Below are positions 11,094-22,599 of a stretch of 64,000 bases of DNA, in pieces (the stretch's first letter is position 1; the number at the start of each line of letters is the position of its first letter). The position numbers were made by a program, and so were the translations under genes. The notes beneath the pieces were generated by a model. That model was given only the letters and a program-made list of their open reading frames with translations, was not told the DNA's origin and did not search any database. The stretch comes from Atopsyche davidsoni (lineage: Eukaryota > Arthropoda > Insecta > Trichoptera > Hydrobiosidae), in the NCBI GenBank assembly GCA_022113835.1, contig JAILWY010000002.1:6488501-6552500 (forward strand), in the 5' to 3' direction.

Positions 11094-12032
11094 ATCAGAT
11101 ACCAATCCACAGCAAGAAGAGGCTCTAACCATTGTAATCTTTAAAACGTTAAGGCACCAGATCAATAATTTCTCAAATCGACTTATCAGATGCCAACCCA
11201 CAAGAATTAGAGGATCTTCAAAACGACGAGGCATCAGACCAATTATTTCTCATATGTAAATCGACTTTTAAGATGCTAATCCATAGCAAGAAGAGGCTCT
11301 AGCCATTGTAATCTTCAAAACTGCAAGGCACCAGATCAATAATTTCTCAAATCAACTTATCAGATGCCAACCGACAGGAAGTAGAGGATCTTCAAAACGA
11401 CGAGGCATCAGACCAATTATTTCTCATATGTAAATCGACTTTTAAGATGCTAATCCACAGCAAGAGGAGGCTCTAGCCATTGTAATCTTCAAAACTGCAA
11501 GGCACCAGATCAATAATTTCTCAAATCGACATATCAGATGCCAACCCACGGGAAGTAGGGGATCTTCAAAACGACGAGGCATCAGACCAATTATTTCTCA
11601 TATGTAAATCGACTTTTCAGATGCTAATCCATGGCAAGAGGAGGCTCTAGCCATTGTAATCTTCAAAACTGCAAGGCACCAGATCAATGATTACTCAAAT
11701 CGACTTATCAGATGCCAACCCACAGGAAGAAGAGGATCTTCAAAACGACGAGGCATCAGACCAATTATTTCTCATATGTAAATCGACTTTTTAGATGCTA
11801 ATCCCCAGCAAGAGGAGGCTCTAGCCATTGTAATCTTCAAAACTGCAAGGCACCAGATCAATAATTTCTCAAATCGACTTATCAGATGCCAACCCACAGG
11901 AAGTAGAGGATCTTCAAAACGACGAGGCATCAGACCAATTATTTCTCATATGTAAATCGACTTTTAGGATGCTAATCCACGGCAAGAGGAGGCTCTAGCC
12001 GTTGTAATCTTCAAAACGACGAGGCATCAGAG
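11094..12032. repeat. 174-bp dimeric satellite array
   Basis: The landmark ccacagcaagaggaggctct recurs at 11107, 11281, 11455, 11629, 11803 and 11977, exactly 174 bp apart. Each unit is itself a dimer: half A (77 bp, e.g. 11313-11389, starting cttcaaaactgcaaggcacc) and half B (97 bp, e.g. 11390-11486, starting cttcaaaacgacgaggcatc) are related along their length, with B carrying extra sequence. Five full units cover 11139-12008. At 12009, where half A is due, a half-B start appears and the array ends by 12032. The minus-strand frame at 10845-11234 reads through the first unit and hits stops in the later ones, so this is satellite and not a gene. Confidence 0.95.
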
Positions 12033-12330
12033 CCGTCCGAGCGGCACTGACGGGCCAGGCCGCGTGTCGTTATTTACGGAGGGCGATCGCGCTGCACGGC
12101 AGTAGCGGAACTTTTAAGCTGATTAAACAGGGATTGCACGTGATGATAGGGGCCGCGTCGGGCGCCGGCGGAAGTCGTAAACGTAATCTGATAAATAAAA
12201 AATGCGCCCGTCCTGCCGGCAGCGGCGGCGGGTGACAGCCATCGCGATTAGATCGAGGCTTCGCGGCTCGTATTTTTGCGTCCTTGATTTTTTATTTGAA
12301 AATTGGCATCGGGGCATATAATATGAGATA
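12033..12330. promoter_or_regulatory. CpG-rich island next to satellite
   Basis: Begins at the abrupt end of the satellite (gagccgtccgagcggcactg) and contains CpG-rich blocks, an AT homeodomain-like core (ctgattaaac) and gcgattagatcg. No convincing coding frame; the minus frame 12123-12431 has no domain. Candidate regulatory element. Confidence 0.35.
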
Positions 12331-12690
12331 ACATTGAGCATTTGATAAATTGTGCAGATATTAGAAGAATACTGAACAGCTTCAAAAAACTTCAGAAACG
12401 TTGAAGGTGAAACAAACAATGTCACACACACTGGTATATAAATTAGTTTGATTGTTACTAGGGCAGGGAGCGGAAACTACACTGGTGGCGTAAAATAATT
12501 GTATTTTTTTGTATAGCATTCTATAAAATATCCCATACAAGGTAAAGAAGAAAATAGCACGAGAGACAAGTACAAAAAAATGTATGCACACATATTATAC
12601 ATAACGTTTTTTTTTTTAATGTGCCGTGCTGTACGCGGGTGGTACAGTCACTATAACGACATTTTCATTTCAGATTTCTCCGAGTCCTCA
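12331..12690. other. AT-rich spacer, no gene seen
   Basis: AT-rich, with a poly-T run near 12608. Minus frames here are hydrophobic by composition and have no family signature. Confidence 0.45.
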
Positions 12691-12860
12691 CGCCGCGGCA
12701 CTGGCTGTCATAAAGTACGGAGCGGATCAACACATCAATTCTTTTATTGATCTATAAAGCGCGTCGCGGGCCGGGCGGCGCTGCTGAGATAATGGACTTT
12801 GTTTGGTTTTATTAGGCGGCGCGTGGCGGGAGGGGCAGCCTAATTTGATATTCAAATAAC
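12690..12860. promoter_or_regulatory. GC island, candidate regulatory element
   Basis: Unique block with cgccgcggcactggctgtca and gcgcgtcgcgggccgggcgg separated by AT cores (caattcttttattgatc, ggttttattagg). No open frame. Confidence 0.33.
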
Positions 12861-13499
12861 ACCAGTGTATTTACGGTTTAGTTTTTTGACGTGTCCTACT
12901 TATAGAGATGATGATGATATATGCAGTGCTTTATACAAAGTGGAGTGAGTTTAAAAAAAAATCACTAAAATTCGCAATGTACTTAAATCGAATAAAAAAA
13001 CATTATGGTTGAGTTTTAGTTTGATGTAGTAAGTTGATTTTAGGAATCGATCATATGAAATATTAGTATTTGTAGAAGTGGATACAGCATTACGAATATT
13101 GCCTACAAACAGCGAGCATGTGTATTCGCTAAGCATATATTTACCAACGTATAAAACGTTGGTATCATCTGTGCGGTTTTATAACATGGGACGCAAATTG
13201 AATTGAGATATGTATCTGCAATCGAATTTCGTTATTTGATCAATCCCGAAAAAAGAGCGCTGGTGAAATGTATTCACAAAACAGCCAAATGAAAAAAGTA
13301 TATATATATTTTAATAAGCTCCTAAGTATAAAGTATAAATGGTTTTGGAGATAATACATTTGATAGTTCTGAGACACAAAACACACTGCAAACGCATAAC
13401 TAAAAACCTCACCAGCATAAGCAGCACAGGCTCTGTTGAAGAAAACACATCCAAACAAGCAGGTAACGCTGCGAGTGCTCTGCCTTGTGCAATATTAAA
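12861..13499. other. AT-rich spacer, no gene seen
   Basis: AT-rich. The plus frame from 13339 and the minus frame 13240-13458 have no recognised domain. Confidence 0.45.
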
Positions 13500-13940
13500 T
13501 TTCAGTTACAATAGTATTCAGGCCGGCCAGGGTGGGCAGGGTGGGCAGGGCGGCGCAGTAATTACGAGGGTAGGCAGGTCGCAGACACGGGGGGTGTGTG
13601 CGCGGGTGCAGAGCCTCCCCCGTGTCTGAGCACCACCCCTCGCGGTATTTCACGCGCGGCTCGCGAGGCCCGAACGCGGCGGCAGATTTTAATTATGGAT
13701 TTCGCGAAAATTGTAGGCGAGAGGCTCCGCGGGCGGCGCTGCACGCCGGGCTTTGCATAATAACATCGACGGGATTATCAGACTATGCCGAATAATAATA
13801 ATAATAATAATAATTAAATTCGCAGTGCTTGCGTGCGGGCTTACGTGGAGGGCTTCAATACAGTATCGTGAACTGTGACGTCACAACCGGTGCAAGCACT
13901 CGACCTCGCCTCGGAGGCTCTACAAAGGCATTTGCCGCGT
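13500..13940. promoter_or_regulatory. CpG island with hairpin and CRE
   Basis: GC-rich block holding a triplicated ggccagg/gggcagg tract (13522-13553), a perfect 12-bp hairpin (13582-13593 with 13617-13628), a (AAT)8 microsatellite (13791-13814) and a perfect palindromic CRE (tgacgtca, 13876-13883). Homeodomain-like cores (ttttaattatgg) lie between. The frames over it (13339-13629, 13562-13744, 13598-13795) overlap each other on both strands and look like CpG-island shadows. A promoter or enhancer is plausible. Confidence 0.4.
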
Positions 13941-14960
13941 TGTTTTTTTTTTCTTCTTTTTGTTGTCTGTGAATGCTTTGGCCTCCGATGCTGGGGATAT
14001 TTTTAAAGTTGTCGGGTCATACCCTTTGCTTTTTTATGAGTATATCGATATAAAAAATCTACGAGCACACAAATGTGTGAACAATGACTTGGAATGTTAT
14101 GATAACTTATATGCCGCTTTGTTGTTTAAACGACGATATATGAATTACAACAAAGTGAAGTTAGATGCTTTAAGTTGAATAATATTTTTTTAAGTTCGAA
14201 TAAAACGCAAGGATCAGTGCAGATAGTTTAGCGAGTATCTGCTGTAAAATCAACCACAATCTAGAAACGTAAAGAGTATAAATTTATCGTCAGAAGGTGA
14301 AAGGTTACGGTATCGGTCACTTTACATTCCTATCTCTCCTGACCTCAAGCCTTCAGTATTTATCTTCGCGCCCGAGCAGACCCGTGCGGCTCCGCTAACA
14401 TATCTGTTCCAATACTTTTTTTTACAAAGCCTAAAGATGTGAAAGAAAAACATGGCATCGATTAACCCTCAAGGATTTCATTTATTACTATCTGTTCTTA
14501 AAACTATCAAATCGAAGCATGTTTAAGAATTATTTTTTTTACTTCGATTGAACAAACAGTGATATGATACTGAAAATTTAGATAGAATACACATTTTAAT
14601 AATATATATTTTTTAAACATTTTGTTGCTAAATACATTGATAATATCCTTTAATTGGCTTCTATTTACTATTTACGAATCACACTAGCTTAGTGGCTATA
14701 ATAAGGTTTAAGACAACCTAAACTAATACAAGACTTATGTAATTATTCTGTACACAACCAGGCAAAAGGCAGAAAAGTAACAACCACCAATTACTTCCGG
14801 AAGCATAAACCTCCTACGTTTACAGAATATTGGTTTATATACTTCATATTCAGAGTATCTGTGTTTTTTTTTATTACTGTAATAATATGTTACAAAATAA
14901 TACCTAAACTACAATATTTACATAATCGATTCTCATAAAAAACAGCGAGAATTTAAAAAA
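13941..14960. other. AT-rich spacer, no gene seen
   Basis: Mainly AT-rich; 14280-14400 is slightly richer in GC. The plus frame 13960-14178 lacks any domain. Nothing firm. Confidence 0.45.
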
Positions 14961-14970
14961 AAATTATTCA

Positions 14971-15110
14971 GGTTAACTACTTACACCATCTGACTTCGAA
15001 GAGATGTGGGTTCAAATCCCACTAGTTTTGTGAATAAAAATCGACGTTGTTCTTCGTTACTTCACGTGTGTATTGATAAGCTTATATGTACATACAAAAT
15101 AGCTGAATAA
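14971..15110 (+). mobile_element. tRNA-Arg(TCG)-derived SINE-like fragment
   Basis: 15006-15022 folds as a perfect T-arm (gtggg-ttcaaat-cccac) containing a good pol III B box (gggttcaaatccc). Upstream, ctgacttcg with TCG at 14996-14998 matches the anticodon region typical of tRNA-Arg(UCG). The D-arm and acceptor are not intact, and AT-rich tail sequence follows, so it is a tRNA-derived SINE head or tRNA pseudogene and not a working tRNA gene. Confidence 0.6.
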
Positions 15111-15289
15111 AAAAATACGCACTTATTAAGATTGATCATGAATTCATTATTCTAAAAGATGCACCATAAAAAATGATCCACAAATTAGAAATATTCACGG
15201 AAAGTTCTATGGTTCTTAATAATAATCTCTGCAGGACTACATTATGAAATAATTATTAAAATTGAAATAAGTTAAGGCAAGGCATAAGT

Positions 15290-15560
15290 TACCTGCGCGT
15301 TCCGCGGCCAGCGAGGCGGGCGCCTGTCCGGGCCAGTTTATTTCCGAAACGTTTACGGCAGTACGGGCGGGACATTCATTTTCTGGCTCGAAATTTTGTC
15401 CGGAGTTTCTAATAACCCGCTCCCATTAAATGTTGATTAAAACCACAGATAATTATGGAAGTTTCACATTAAATCAGGACTACGCCGGCATTAGCCACCC
15501 ATAAAATTAATGCTCAATGGAAACAAAGTTTAGATAAGGCTGGATTCTGCAACACTGACT
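15290..15560. promoter_or_regulatory. Candidate regulatory island with AT cores
   Basis: Unique sequence with a GC-rich start (gcgcgttccgcggccagcga region) followed by an ordered run of TAAT/ATTA-type cores (ccattaaatg, gataattatgg, cattaaatc, aaaattaatgc). Motif density without coding frames is typical of homeodomain-bound enhancers. Conservation is untested. Confidence 0.4.
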
Positions 15561-15741
15561 CCGATCCGACGCGTATATCACGTAAAAACTTTCAAACATC
15601 TAATTTTTACGCTGAATTATGAAAGAAGTGATGAATCTTATTGATGGGTTTTTTTTTTTAACTAATTGTATAAACACAATTATATAATCCAAAATTTTGA
15701 GATTAAGTACTTTGTGGAATTCATTGTTTTTGTTTTTATTT

Positions 15742-15965
15742 GGGACCAGTTTCACCAACCTATTTTATCTGCGATTTTATGTCAAAATAAAGAAAAACCT
15801 GAGAAAATCACAATTTAAAAAATATATAATTATACAATTTTAAATAATTAATAAATAAACAAATAATCATCAATTTATCTCGAGTCTAATATCGCAGTTG
15901 ACAAGAATCGAACCGGGGACCTCTCGAGAAAGAGTCCTTGGTCTAACCACTGAGCCAATAAGCCA
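15742..15965 (-). mobile_element. tRNA-derived SINE-like element
   Basis: On the minus strand an A-box-like tggctcagtgg (15948-15958) is followed 34 bp later by a B box ggttcgattc (15905-15914), the spacing of a tRNA-derived pol III promoter. Further 3' is AT-rich tail sequence ending in a gttggtgaaactggtccc motif (15742-15759), which resembles ttggcgaaaccggtcacc at 30240-30257. No flanking target duplication was identified. Confidence 0.6.
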
Positions 15966-17000
15966 ACCATTGCGTATTTCCGTTTAAGTGGATATATTGA
16001 AAAGCGAATCTTAATATGAAAAGTTTATATCCGCCCTACAATGAAAAGATAGAAAGCTTCATGAAAAAGACAGTTAAGCCTTTAAAAGTATCAGTATCAG
16101 ACTTGATACGTTTCAGGTATTTGTCTTGTTGCACTTATATTTAAAGAATTCACTAAAAACGTATTGTTATTTTAGCCAAATTGAAAAGGAAATTGGTTTA
16201 GTTGAATCCGAAATCCCAAAATCAGAAAGTAAGTAAACTAAATATCAAACGACGAGTCGATTTTTAAAACACATGTCAATATCAGTTGAATGACGACTTT
16301 AATTATTTTCTAAGGGTCTTATGTGTTTTATTCGTTAATATATTGTTTAATTTATTAAATTCTTTAAGCCAAGCGCTCGCATGGAAACTGTCATGGTAAT
16401 AGCTGAATGCTTAGCTAAACGAGCTACAACAGTGTGGTCATTATAATGATTGAGTAAATCAAAATTGAGGCAAAAAAGGATCCAGTCTCACCCCTGTGTT
16501 TCCCTTCTCCCTTAAATAGGGGTATTATTATTGTATTAAGTATCTCATTACACGCATAACCCACTTGCTTACTATTTACATAAGAGGGAGATAATACTTT
16601 AGTAAACTAGCTACAATTTAAACCCTAAGTTTGTATTAAATCTATATAATTACTCATTTAAGTCAGCGCGCGCTTTGAAATAAATTATTTATGTTAATTT
16701 TAAGCCGAAACATTTTTTTAATCAAAGCTAAACCTTTTTGAATCTGGCCAGCCAAAATATGCAAGAACGTTTAAATGTAAATCTCACCGTGAATCTTAAA
16801 GTATAAATTGATCACTCCGTGTAGAAATAGACTATAAAAATATGTGTAGTAAGATAGTAATAAATGTAAAATAAAAATATTATTTTATGCGCTTATGATT
16901 GACTTCTAATAATAAGATAAATTGTCAAAGACCTAAACCTAGGGTCTTAATAAAACTTTGTTAGTGATTTAAAAGACTAAAGACTAAAACAATTGTCTTT
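15966..17000. other. AT-rich spacer, no gene seen
   Basis: AT-rich unique DNA with no coding frame above background; 16480-16520 is a small C-rich patch. Confidence 0.5.
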
Positions 17001-17007
17001 TTCTTTT

Positions 17008-17040
17008 ACCCGCGACCCCCCCGTGGGTTGGAAAACACTG
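17008..17040 (-). mobile_element. Solo hAT-like terminal repeat
   Basis: The minus strand reads cagtgttttccaacccacgg followed by a G run and tcgcgg. This fits the CAGTG...CCAACC ... GTCGCGG pattern of hAT-family ends. The next 8 bp outward (ctttagat, 17041-17048) would be the target duplication, but no second copy or opposite end was found upstream, so only one end remains. Confidence 0.45.
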
Positions 17041-17395
17041 CTTTAGATATTTCCATAGGATAGCTGTCGAGGATAATATGTGATAACATATAATACAATC
17101 GTCAAAGTCCCAAGATTAATATGCGCATTCGCGATATGTTGGGGTAGAAGGACACTAAACGGCATTTTTTTTAGTTATATTCAAACAGAAGAGATCACTG
17201 ACTGATTAAAAAATTGATGTCCACCATCATTTCATAATATTCGTTTTATCTCTACTGAATGGAGAAATAAGAGTTTGTGATGTATTTTAGATATAAAACA
17301 AGAGAATGTTCCTTAAGAACACGAGAGAAATATTTATTTCCTTCATTTTGCTTAAAGCGAATAAGTGGGGTATTTGTAAAGTGACATAGGTCGGG
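17041..17395. other. AT-rich spacer, nothing recognised
   Basis: AT-rich, no frame or motif cluster. Confidence 0.5.
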
Positions 17396-17620
17396 TCGTT
17401 TCTTATGGAATGCAGAAAACTTGGAGTGTGCCTGCGCTGGCTCGGTGCATTTTATTCATTTTTTTAATGCAAAGTCCATTATGCAAATCTCAATTCCGGG
17501 GGCAATTTTGAATTTGAATTTCCTATTTTATAATAATACCGGCTACGAATAATGTCTTTAAGTATCCCATTATTTGCATCCACATAATACAGAGTCCGTT
17601 TTAATTTTTATATTGCGGCA
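17396..17620. promoter_or_regulatory. Candidate regulatory block, POU octamer
   Basis: Contains ttatgcaaatctc (POU octamer ATGCAAAT, about 17480-17488) near ggcaattttgaatttgaatt. Non-coding and unique. Confidence 0.3.
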
Positions 17621-18039
17621 GAGAAATTACTTGAATTCCACCAACTAAAAAGAATAATGAGGTATACTTTTAATCATTCTTAACGGTTTTATTTTGGTTT
17701 TTTAATTTAATTATATTTTTGCAATTTATCTTGACTTAGAATAGGATAAAATATTATCAAAATAAATTTATTAATTCATATGATATCTAGATGTAGATAG
17801 TAAAGTAATATTTTTTGAACCTTTTTAGATTCTTTTCATGTTGTAAAAAATACTTACCAAATTTTTTAATGTAATTTTGTACGTTAGAATTTAAAAAGTA
17901 GCATGTTTTGTATTTACAGAAATGTTACATTTTATAATTTTATAAAAATTTGCATCGAGAAACCACGCTTTTACTGACAGCTCCAAAGACGGCCTCCGGT
18001 ATAAGAAAAAAATAACGAAAAAAAACATCGTTTGAACTA

Positions 18040-18310
18040 AACTTTAACCATTTTTTCCAGTAAATTTAATCCTTTCTTCTAACAACAGGTCTGGCTCGAG
18101 GGGGGATATCTAAAATCGGCTCGTCTTTTTTGAAAATACAAAGGAAAAGGTAATCCTCTAAATGAATTGAATATCGGATGTGAAGCGAGATGTCGAAAGG
18201 AGATGAAACGAAGGGACCGCTCCATAAACAATGGCACTCGTCATTAATGGGGTTGCCTCGCTGCTCTAGGGGTAAAAAAAACCCTCGCCCTCTCGCAAGA
18301 GAGGCCTCAT
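18040..18310. promoter_or_regulatory. Candidate regulatory block
   Basis: GC-elevated unique DNA with aaacaatggc (SOX-like) directly beside gtcattaatgggg (homeodomain-like) at 18226-18252. No open frame. Confidence 0.33.
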
Positions 18311-18999
18311 AAATCTAATTTAAATCGAGCTTTGAATTTATATCTAAAAATAACACCAGTTTAAAATGCACCGAAATAAAATGTCATCAATCATTTTGAC
18401 CTGAATTTTTTTTTATTTAAGTATGATTTACATGGAAATATATGAAAATACAAACGATGTCTGGAAATTGAATATTTATAAGATGCCTGTTTTTTTTTAT
18501 AAAGAAATGGAAAACGCATAAAGAAATAAAAAAGCCAATTAAAGAAAAAAAAAATACAAACCAATATATAATTAATGCAATGCAATTATAAAATATTGAT
18601 ATACTGTAATAAAATCTAGCAAGCATAAATAAGTAGCCACATATTTTTCCATAAAAAATACCCTTTTATTACAAATATATTTATTATTTTAAAATAATAA
18701 AACCATGGTGAGAGACATAAATAAATTACCAGTTGTATATAACCAAGAACGTATGTATGAGTCCCATTTGATAACATTTAAAAAAAATAAAACGCTGTGT
18801 TCATCTTATTATTGTTGGTTTTCACAATTCTTTGGTGCAATAAGTTTTTTTTAATTAATTCAAATTTGTATATTAAAATAAATGTCAGATAAAATATAAT
18901 CTTAAAAATATTCTCGCATCTTGTGTGTTAAGTATAAAAAACACATTTTCAAATATATTAAAAAAGAGCACTAAACTCCCCACTTAATTTGGCTTCATA
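18311..18999. other. AT-rich spacer, no gene seen
   Basis: Overlapping minus frames 18391-18626 are phenylalanine- and isoleucine-rich products of AT-rich DNA in two frames at once, so neither is credible. Confidence 0.5.
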
Positions 19000-19290
19000 T
19001 TATTGTTCCCTAAACAACCTCAATTTCCACCCTAATGAGGCTCGGGGCAGACGGGAGTTTCTCGCTTTACGATAACCGCTGATGCATGGCAATAACAGCA
19101 ACCCTCCGCGCGCGGCGGGGAAGAACCAGGTAGCTTAAGAGCTTAAAGCGCCCGAGAAGCCTCCTTTTCGAATGGAGGTTTTTGTGGCCCACCGGCAACA
19201 CCTCCGTACTCTCTCGACAATTTAAGGGTGTATTAAAAAAATCGCGCCCTGAAAACTCGATAAGCCGACACTTACCGCGTGGGAAAATGG
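19000..19290. promoter_or_regulatory. GC island, candidate regulatory element
   Basis: Unique block with ccctaatgaggctcggggca, gctgatgcatggcaataaca, a gcgcgcggcgggg run and gcttaagagcttaaagcg (an imperfect palindrome). Interspersed AT cores and no coding frame. Confidence 0.35.
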
Positions 19291-19659
19291 TGGATTACAA
19301 TTTAAATTATATTTATTTAAAAAAAAATACAAAATTTCCTACAATAAAATTACGTTACAAAAAAAAATCTCTATATTAAAAAAATAAGTGAATCACATAT
19401 ATCGTGTATCGGTTTTATAATAAAAATATAACATTTTATGTTGTAAGTGTTGTATCAATTGTAGCCGTTGAATAAATAAATAAATAAAAGTAGCAACAAC
19501 CCTTTCATGTCTACATGCTCCTTCTACAAATATTATTGTTCGCAACTTTGCTAAGATATATAGAATACGGGCGATATTTTACAGGCACTGATGTTTTATT
19601 ACCAAACGTGCGATGAAGGTTTGAGCTTTATAGCTGTAGGACATATATTTGGCAAAAAC

Positions 19660-19910
19660 TACGAAACATTCGACACATCACCGTGACGTGTATTAACATG
19701 AGGTTTGAAAATGTAAGAGGCATGTTATCACGTGTTTTAAAGCACTATCCACACCATTGTGGCGTGTATTAAAATGAACATGTATGAGGAATGTTATCAC
19801 GTGCTATCAAAGTACTGTTCACTCCACTGTCCCGTGTATTAATATGGAGCGTGAACATGTAAGAGGTATGTTATCATGTATTTAAAATCACTATCTATAG
19901 CACCATTATA
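19660..19910. repeat. Degenerate ~73-bp tandem triplication
   Basis: The block cgtgtattaa-atg ... aacatgtaagaggyatgttatcacgtg recurs starting at 19687, 19763 and 19833 (spacings 76 and 70 bp), each followed by tttaaa(g)cactatc-like sequence. Units are well diverged, so the array is old. It has no coding capacity. Confidence 0.75.
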
Positions 19911-20770
19911 TAGGGTTTAGCTGAATTTATGTTTCAGGTTAAAGTAACCTTCTTAATTTACAAGTGATATCAAAATTAATTATAGGCTAATATATAGTTG
20001 AAATAAAAATAATGAAACAGGTATAAATGAAATATTAAAATTTCGCAACAAGTAATTACAAATTATTAACAAAAGAAATATGCATGTTGTGAATGAGTAC
20101 TTCATAGTAAAGTTTGCCTTAAATTCTAATGATGTTTTGAGCTAAGAGATAACTATAAAATAATTCACTTTGAGCTTTGACACTCGCACAAGCTAACTAA
20201 ATATCTAAATATTGTACTTGAAGAAGCACATTTGTGGGGTTATAGAGTCCCACACTACAGTTATATACTTTTAGTTTAGTAATATTAAATACAGTTAGTA
20301 ACTATCTAAATAAATAGTTGATGAGTTATCCAGGTAAATAATCAAGTATAAACTACCAAAAGCTTCATAGAAAAGATAGAGTTGAATCGATTTTAGGGTA
20401 TAAAAACCTGATATTAATTTAAATTAAACAAGATTTAAAACTTGATTGCCTGATGTTGCTCGGGTATAAGTAGATTTAATTTCGACTGAAACTATTTACT
20501 CGAAAATATTCTGCACTCACTAAATACTAACTCATTAGAACATTTCATGAATGTATGAAGATAGATAGATTGCCGTAAATGTAAATTTCGTTTTTAAGCA
20601 ATGTAAATTAAAAAAAAAAGTTACATTCTTAAAAATCGACACAGAAATATTACTCGAATCACATTGAAACTGTATAACGTAAATTATCAAAAAAAAAAAA
20701 AAAAAAAGCACGACCGTGTACTTTGTTTCAAATATCAAAAAACAAGCACACAAATTATATTTTTTAATAG
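19911..20770. other. AT-rich spacer, no gene seen
   Basis: AT-rich with an A run of about 18-20 near 20690. The minus frame 20535-20753 is homopolymer-driven. Confidence 0.5.
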
Positions 20771-20774
20771 AAAT

Positions 20775-21080
20775 TTAATTCCGAAATAACCGAAAAACAA
20801 CGCAGAGTTTTCCGTTCTTATCCCGCGCGCGGATAAGTGGGCACCAAGTTACACAAATAAGGGAGGATTCACTCCCTTCACCCTCTCGTCCCTCCCGCCG
20901 CGCTCGCGCCCCCCTCCGAATGATGTTTTTAATCAACTCTGAAGTTTGCTTTGAACCGATGAGCCGCCGGACTGTTTGAGCAATATTATATCGAATAAGC
21001 TGTAGCCAAAGCGCTCTGTGTTTTTTATGATTTTTTATCTCCCTACAACGCCTTTGCATTGCCGGTTTTTTCCCCGACGT
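20775..21080. promoter_or_regulatory. GC island, candidate regulatory element
   Basis: Unique block with a near-palindrome ttatcccgcgcgcggataag (20818-20837), which pairs cttatccgcgcg with its complement, plus a pyrimidine-rich GC stretch. The minus frame 20775-21059 lacks a domain. Confidence 0.33.
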
Positions 21081-21880
21081 TTTGTTTTGTTTTATCCAGC
21101 GAAAAGTTGTTTGCGAATTGAAATTTGTTCTACCTTGAAAGTTGATTACTCGCTTTCCGTTTGATTAAATTTCCGAATCGATATTGTGATAACTTTTGCG
21201 ATATTATTCGAAAACAATAAAACACTGTATCCTCATCGAGTTAGTGAAAAGGGAAAAGCGATATTAATATCGAAAAACAACAGGTATTCATAAAATCTAT
21301 CGGAAGACTCAACAAGTTTAATTTATATTATAAATCTACGTAGCAAGTCGGCTGTAGAGATATTTTTGTCAGTGTGACAAAATAAAATAAACGTGAAATC
21401 TAAAAACAGAAACAAATAATTATATAAATATAATTACAAACAAACATGGTTGATATAAAATTTGTTTGATAATAAACAAGAAATAATGTTGTGAATTACA
21501 CAGAATATCAAAAATTATTTAATTAGTACATAGTCACTTAAATAATATATGTATAAAATCATATATTTTTAGTGGTTTAACTGCATTATTTCACAATGTA
21601 TATTTTGATAATCTTTTATGAAATATAAATATAAAAATGAGATATAACACTTATCAATGCCAATATAGTAGTAATTAGTTTTATTCATTTTAAGACTTAG
21701 CATACGTATTGTGATTAGAATTAGGCTTTGTATTTATATACTAATTTGTATTTGATTCATATAAATGAAAATAAATTAATGCTATTAGCAAAGTATATTA
21801 AAATATATTGAAATGTTAAGTAAGCGTTTGACGATTTATAGAAGACTGATTTATTTATTTTTTAAATGTGTACAAATATA
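21081..21880. other. AT-rich spacer, no gene seen
   Basis: AT-rich; a loose hairpin (cacttaaataatatatg with catatatttttagtg) lies at 21535-21574. No coding signal. Confidence 0.45.
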
Positions 21881-22150
21881 TCTATGCCGTGACGTGCCCT
21901 GGTTTATAGATCGCGGCACGCCTGCCGACTTCCGCAGACAGCAGCGTGTACTTGTTGTTCTCCCGCCGGAGTTGCTGCTCGCTGCAGCCCGGCGATGATT
22001 ACAATTCAATACGAGCGTCTCCACGTGCGACCAAAAAGGCGAAGCTTCCGCGAGCCTCGAGAGCTTCTTCGAGCTTGTGGCTGCGCGCCGCTACGTGCTC
22101 AGCTTAGTGCGACAAAGCTCAGCCGGGAGCTTTGCTATACAGGGTAACAA
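21880..22150. promoter_or_regulatory. GC island, candidate regulatory element
   Basis: GC-elevated unique sequence including ccacgtgcgacc (E-box CACGTG, about 22020) and several gagctt/aagctt-type repeats (cgagagcttcttcgagcttg, cgggagctttg). No frame of note. Confidence 0.35.
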
Positions 22151-22599
22151 CAACTACCTGCCTGTTATATTATTAAATTTTCTTAATTTTTTTGGTTGAT
22201 ATTTCGAATGTAGTTTTTATGTTGATTTGGTTTCGTTTCCGGTCCCAGAATCATCTTCAGGGATTTCGATAGCATCGGAATGCCGATAACTTTAAGCAAC
22301 CCAAATCTTACGAACGCACCTAAGAAATAAGTTGTTTTTAATTTTTTTTAAATTCGCGGTGTTTTAATGTTGTGTAAAACAGTAAAATTACTGCAAAAAA
22401 AATGTGATCTTACGAATTATGCATTTGAAATAATAAGACCTAATGTATTTTGACACTTTTCTTTGCGAATAATGTTTAATATTACATAGATTAAAATAAT
22501 ATGAAGGTTTTTTTTAACAAATAAAGATTGTACAGTCCTTATTAATTTTTGATAAGAAAATTTAAAATTCTTAGTTTTGTATATAAATAAATATTTTTT

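Noticed and set aside
10845..11234. 129-codon minus-strand frame
   Set aside because: Its N-terminal part is satellite DNA; later satellite units carry stops in the same frame.
11094..12032. CRISPR-like regular repeats
   Set aside because: Units are contiguous 174-bp satellite monomers without unique spacers, in eukaryotic DNA.
15898..15965. Functional tRNA gene on the minus strand
   Set aside because: A and B boxes are recognisable, but T-arm and acceptor pairing are imperfect and a repeat tail follows; treated as SINE-like.
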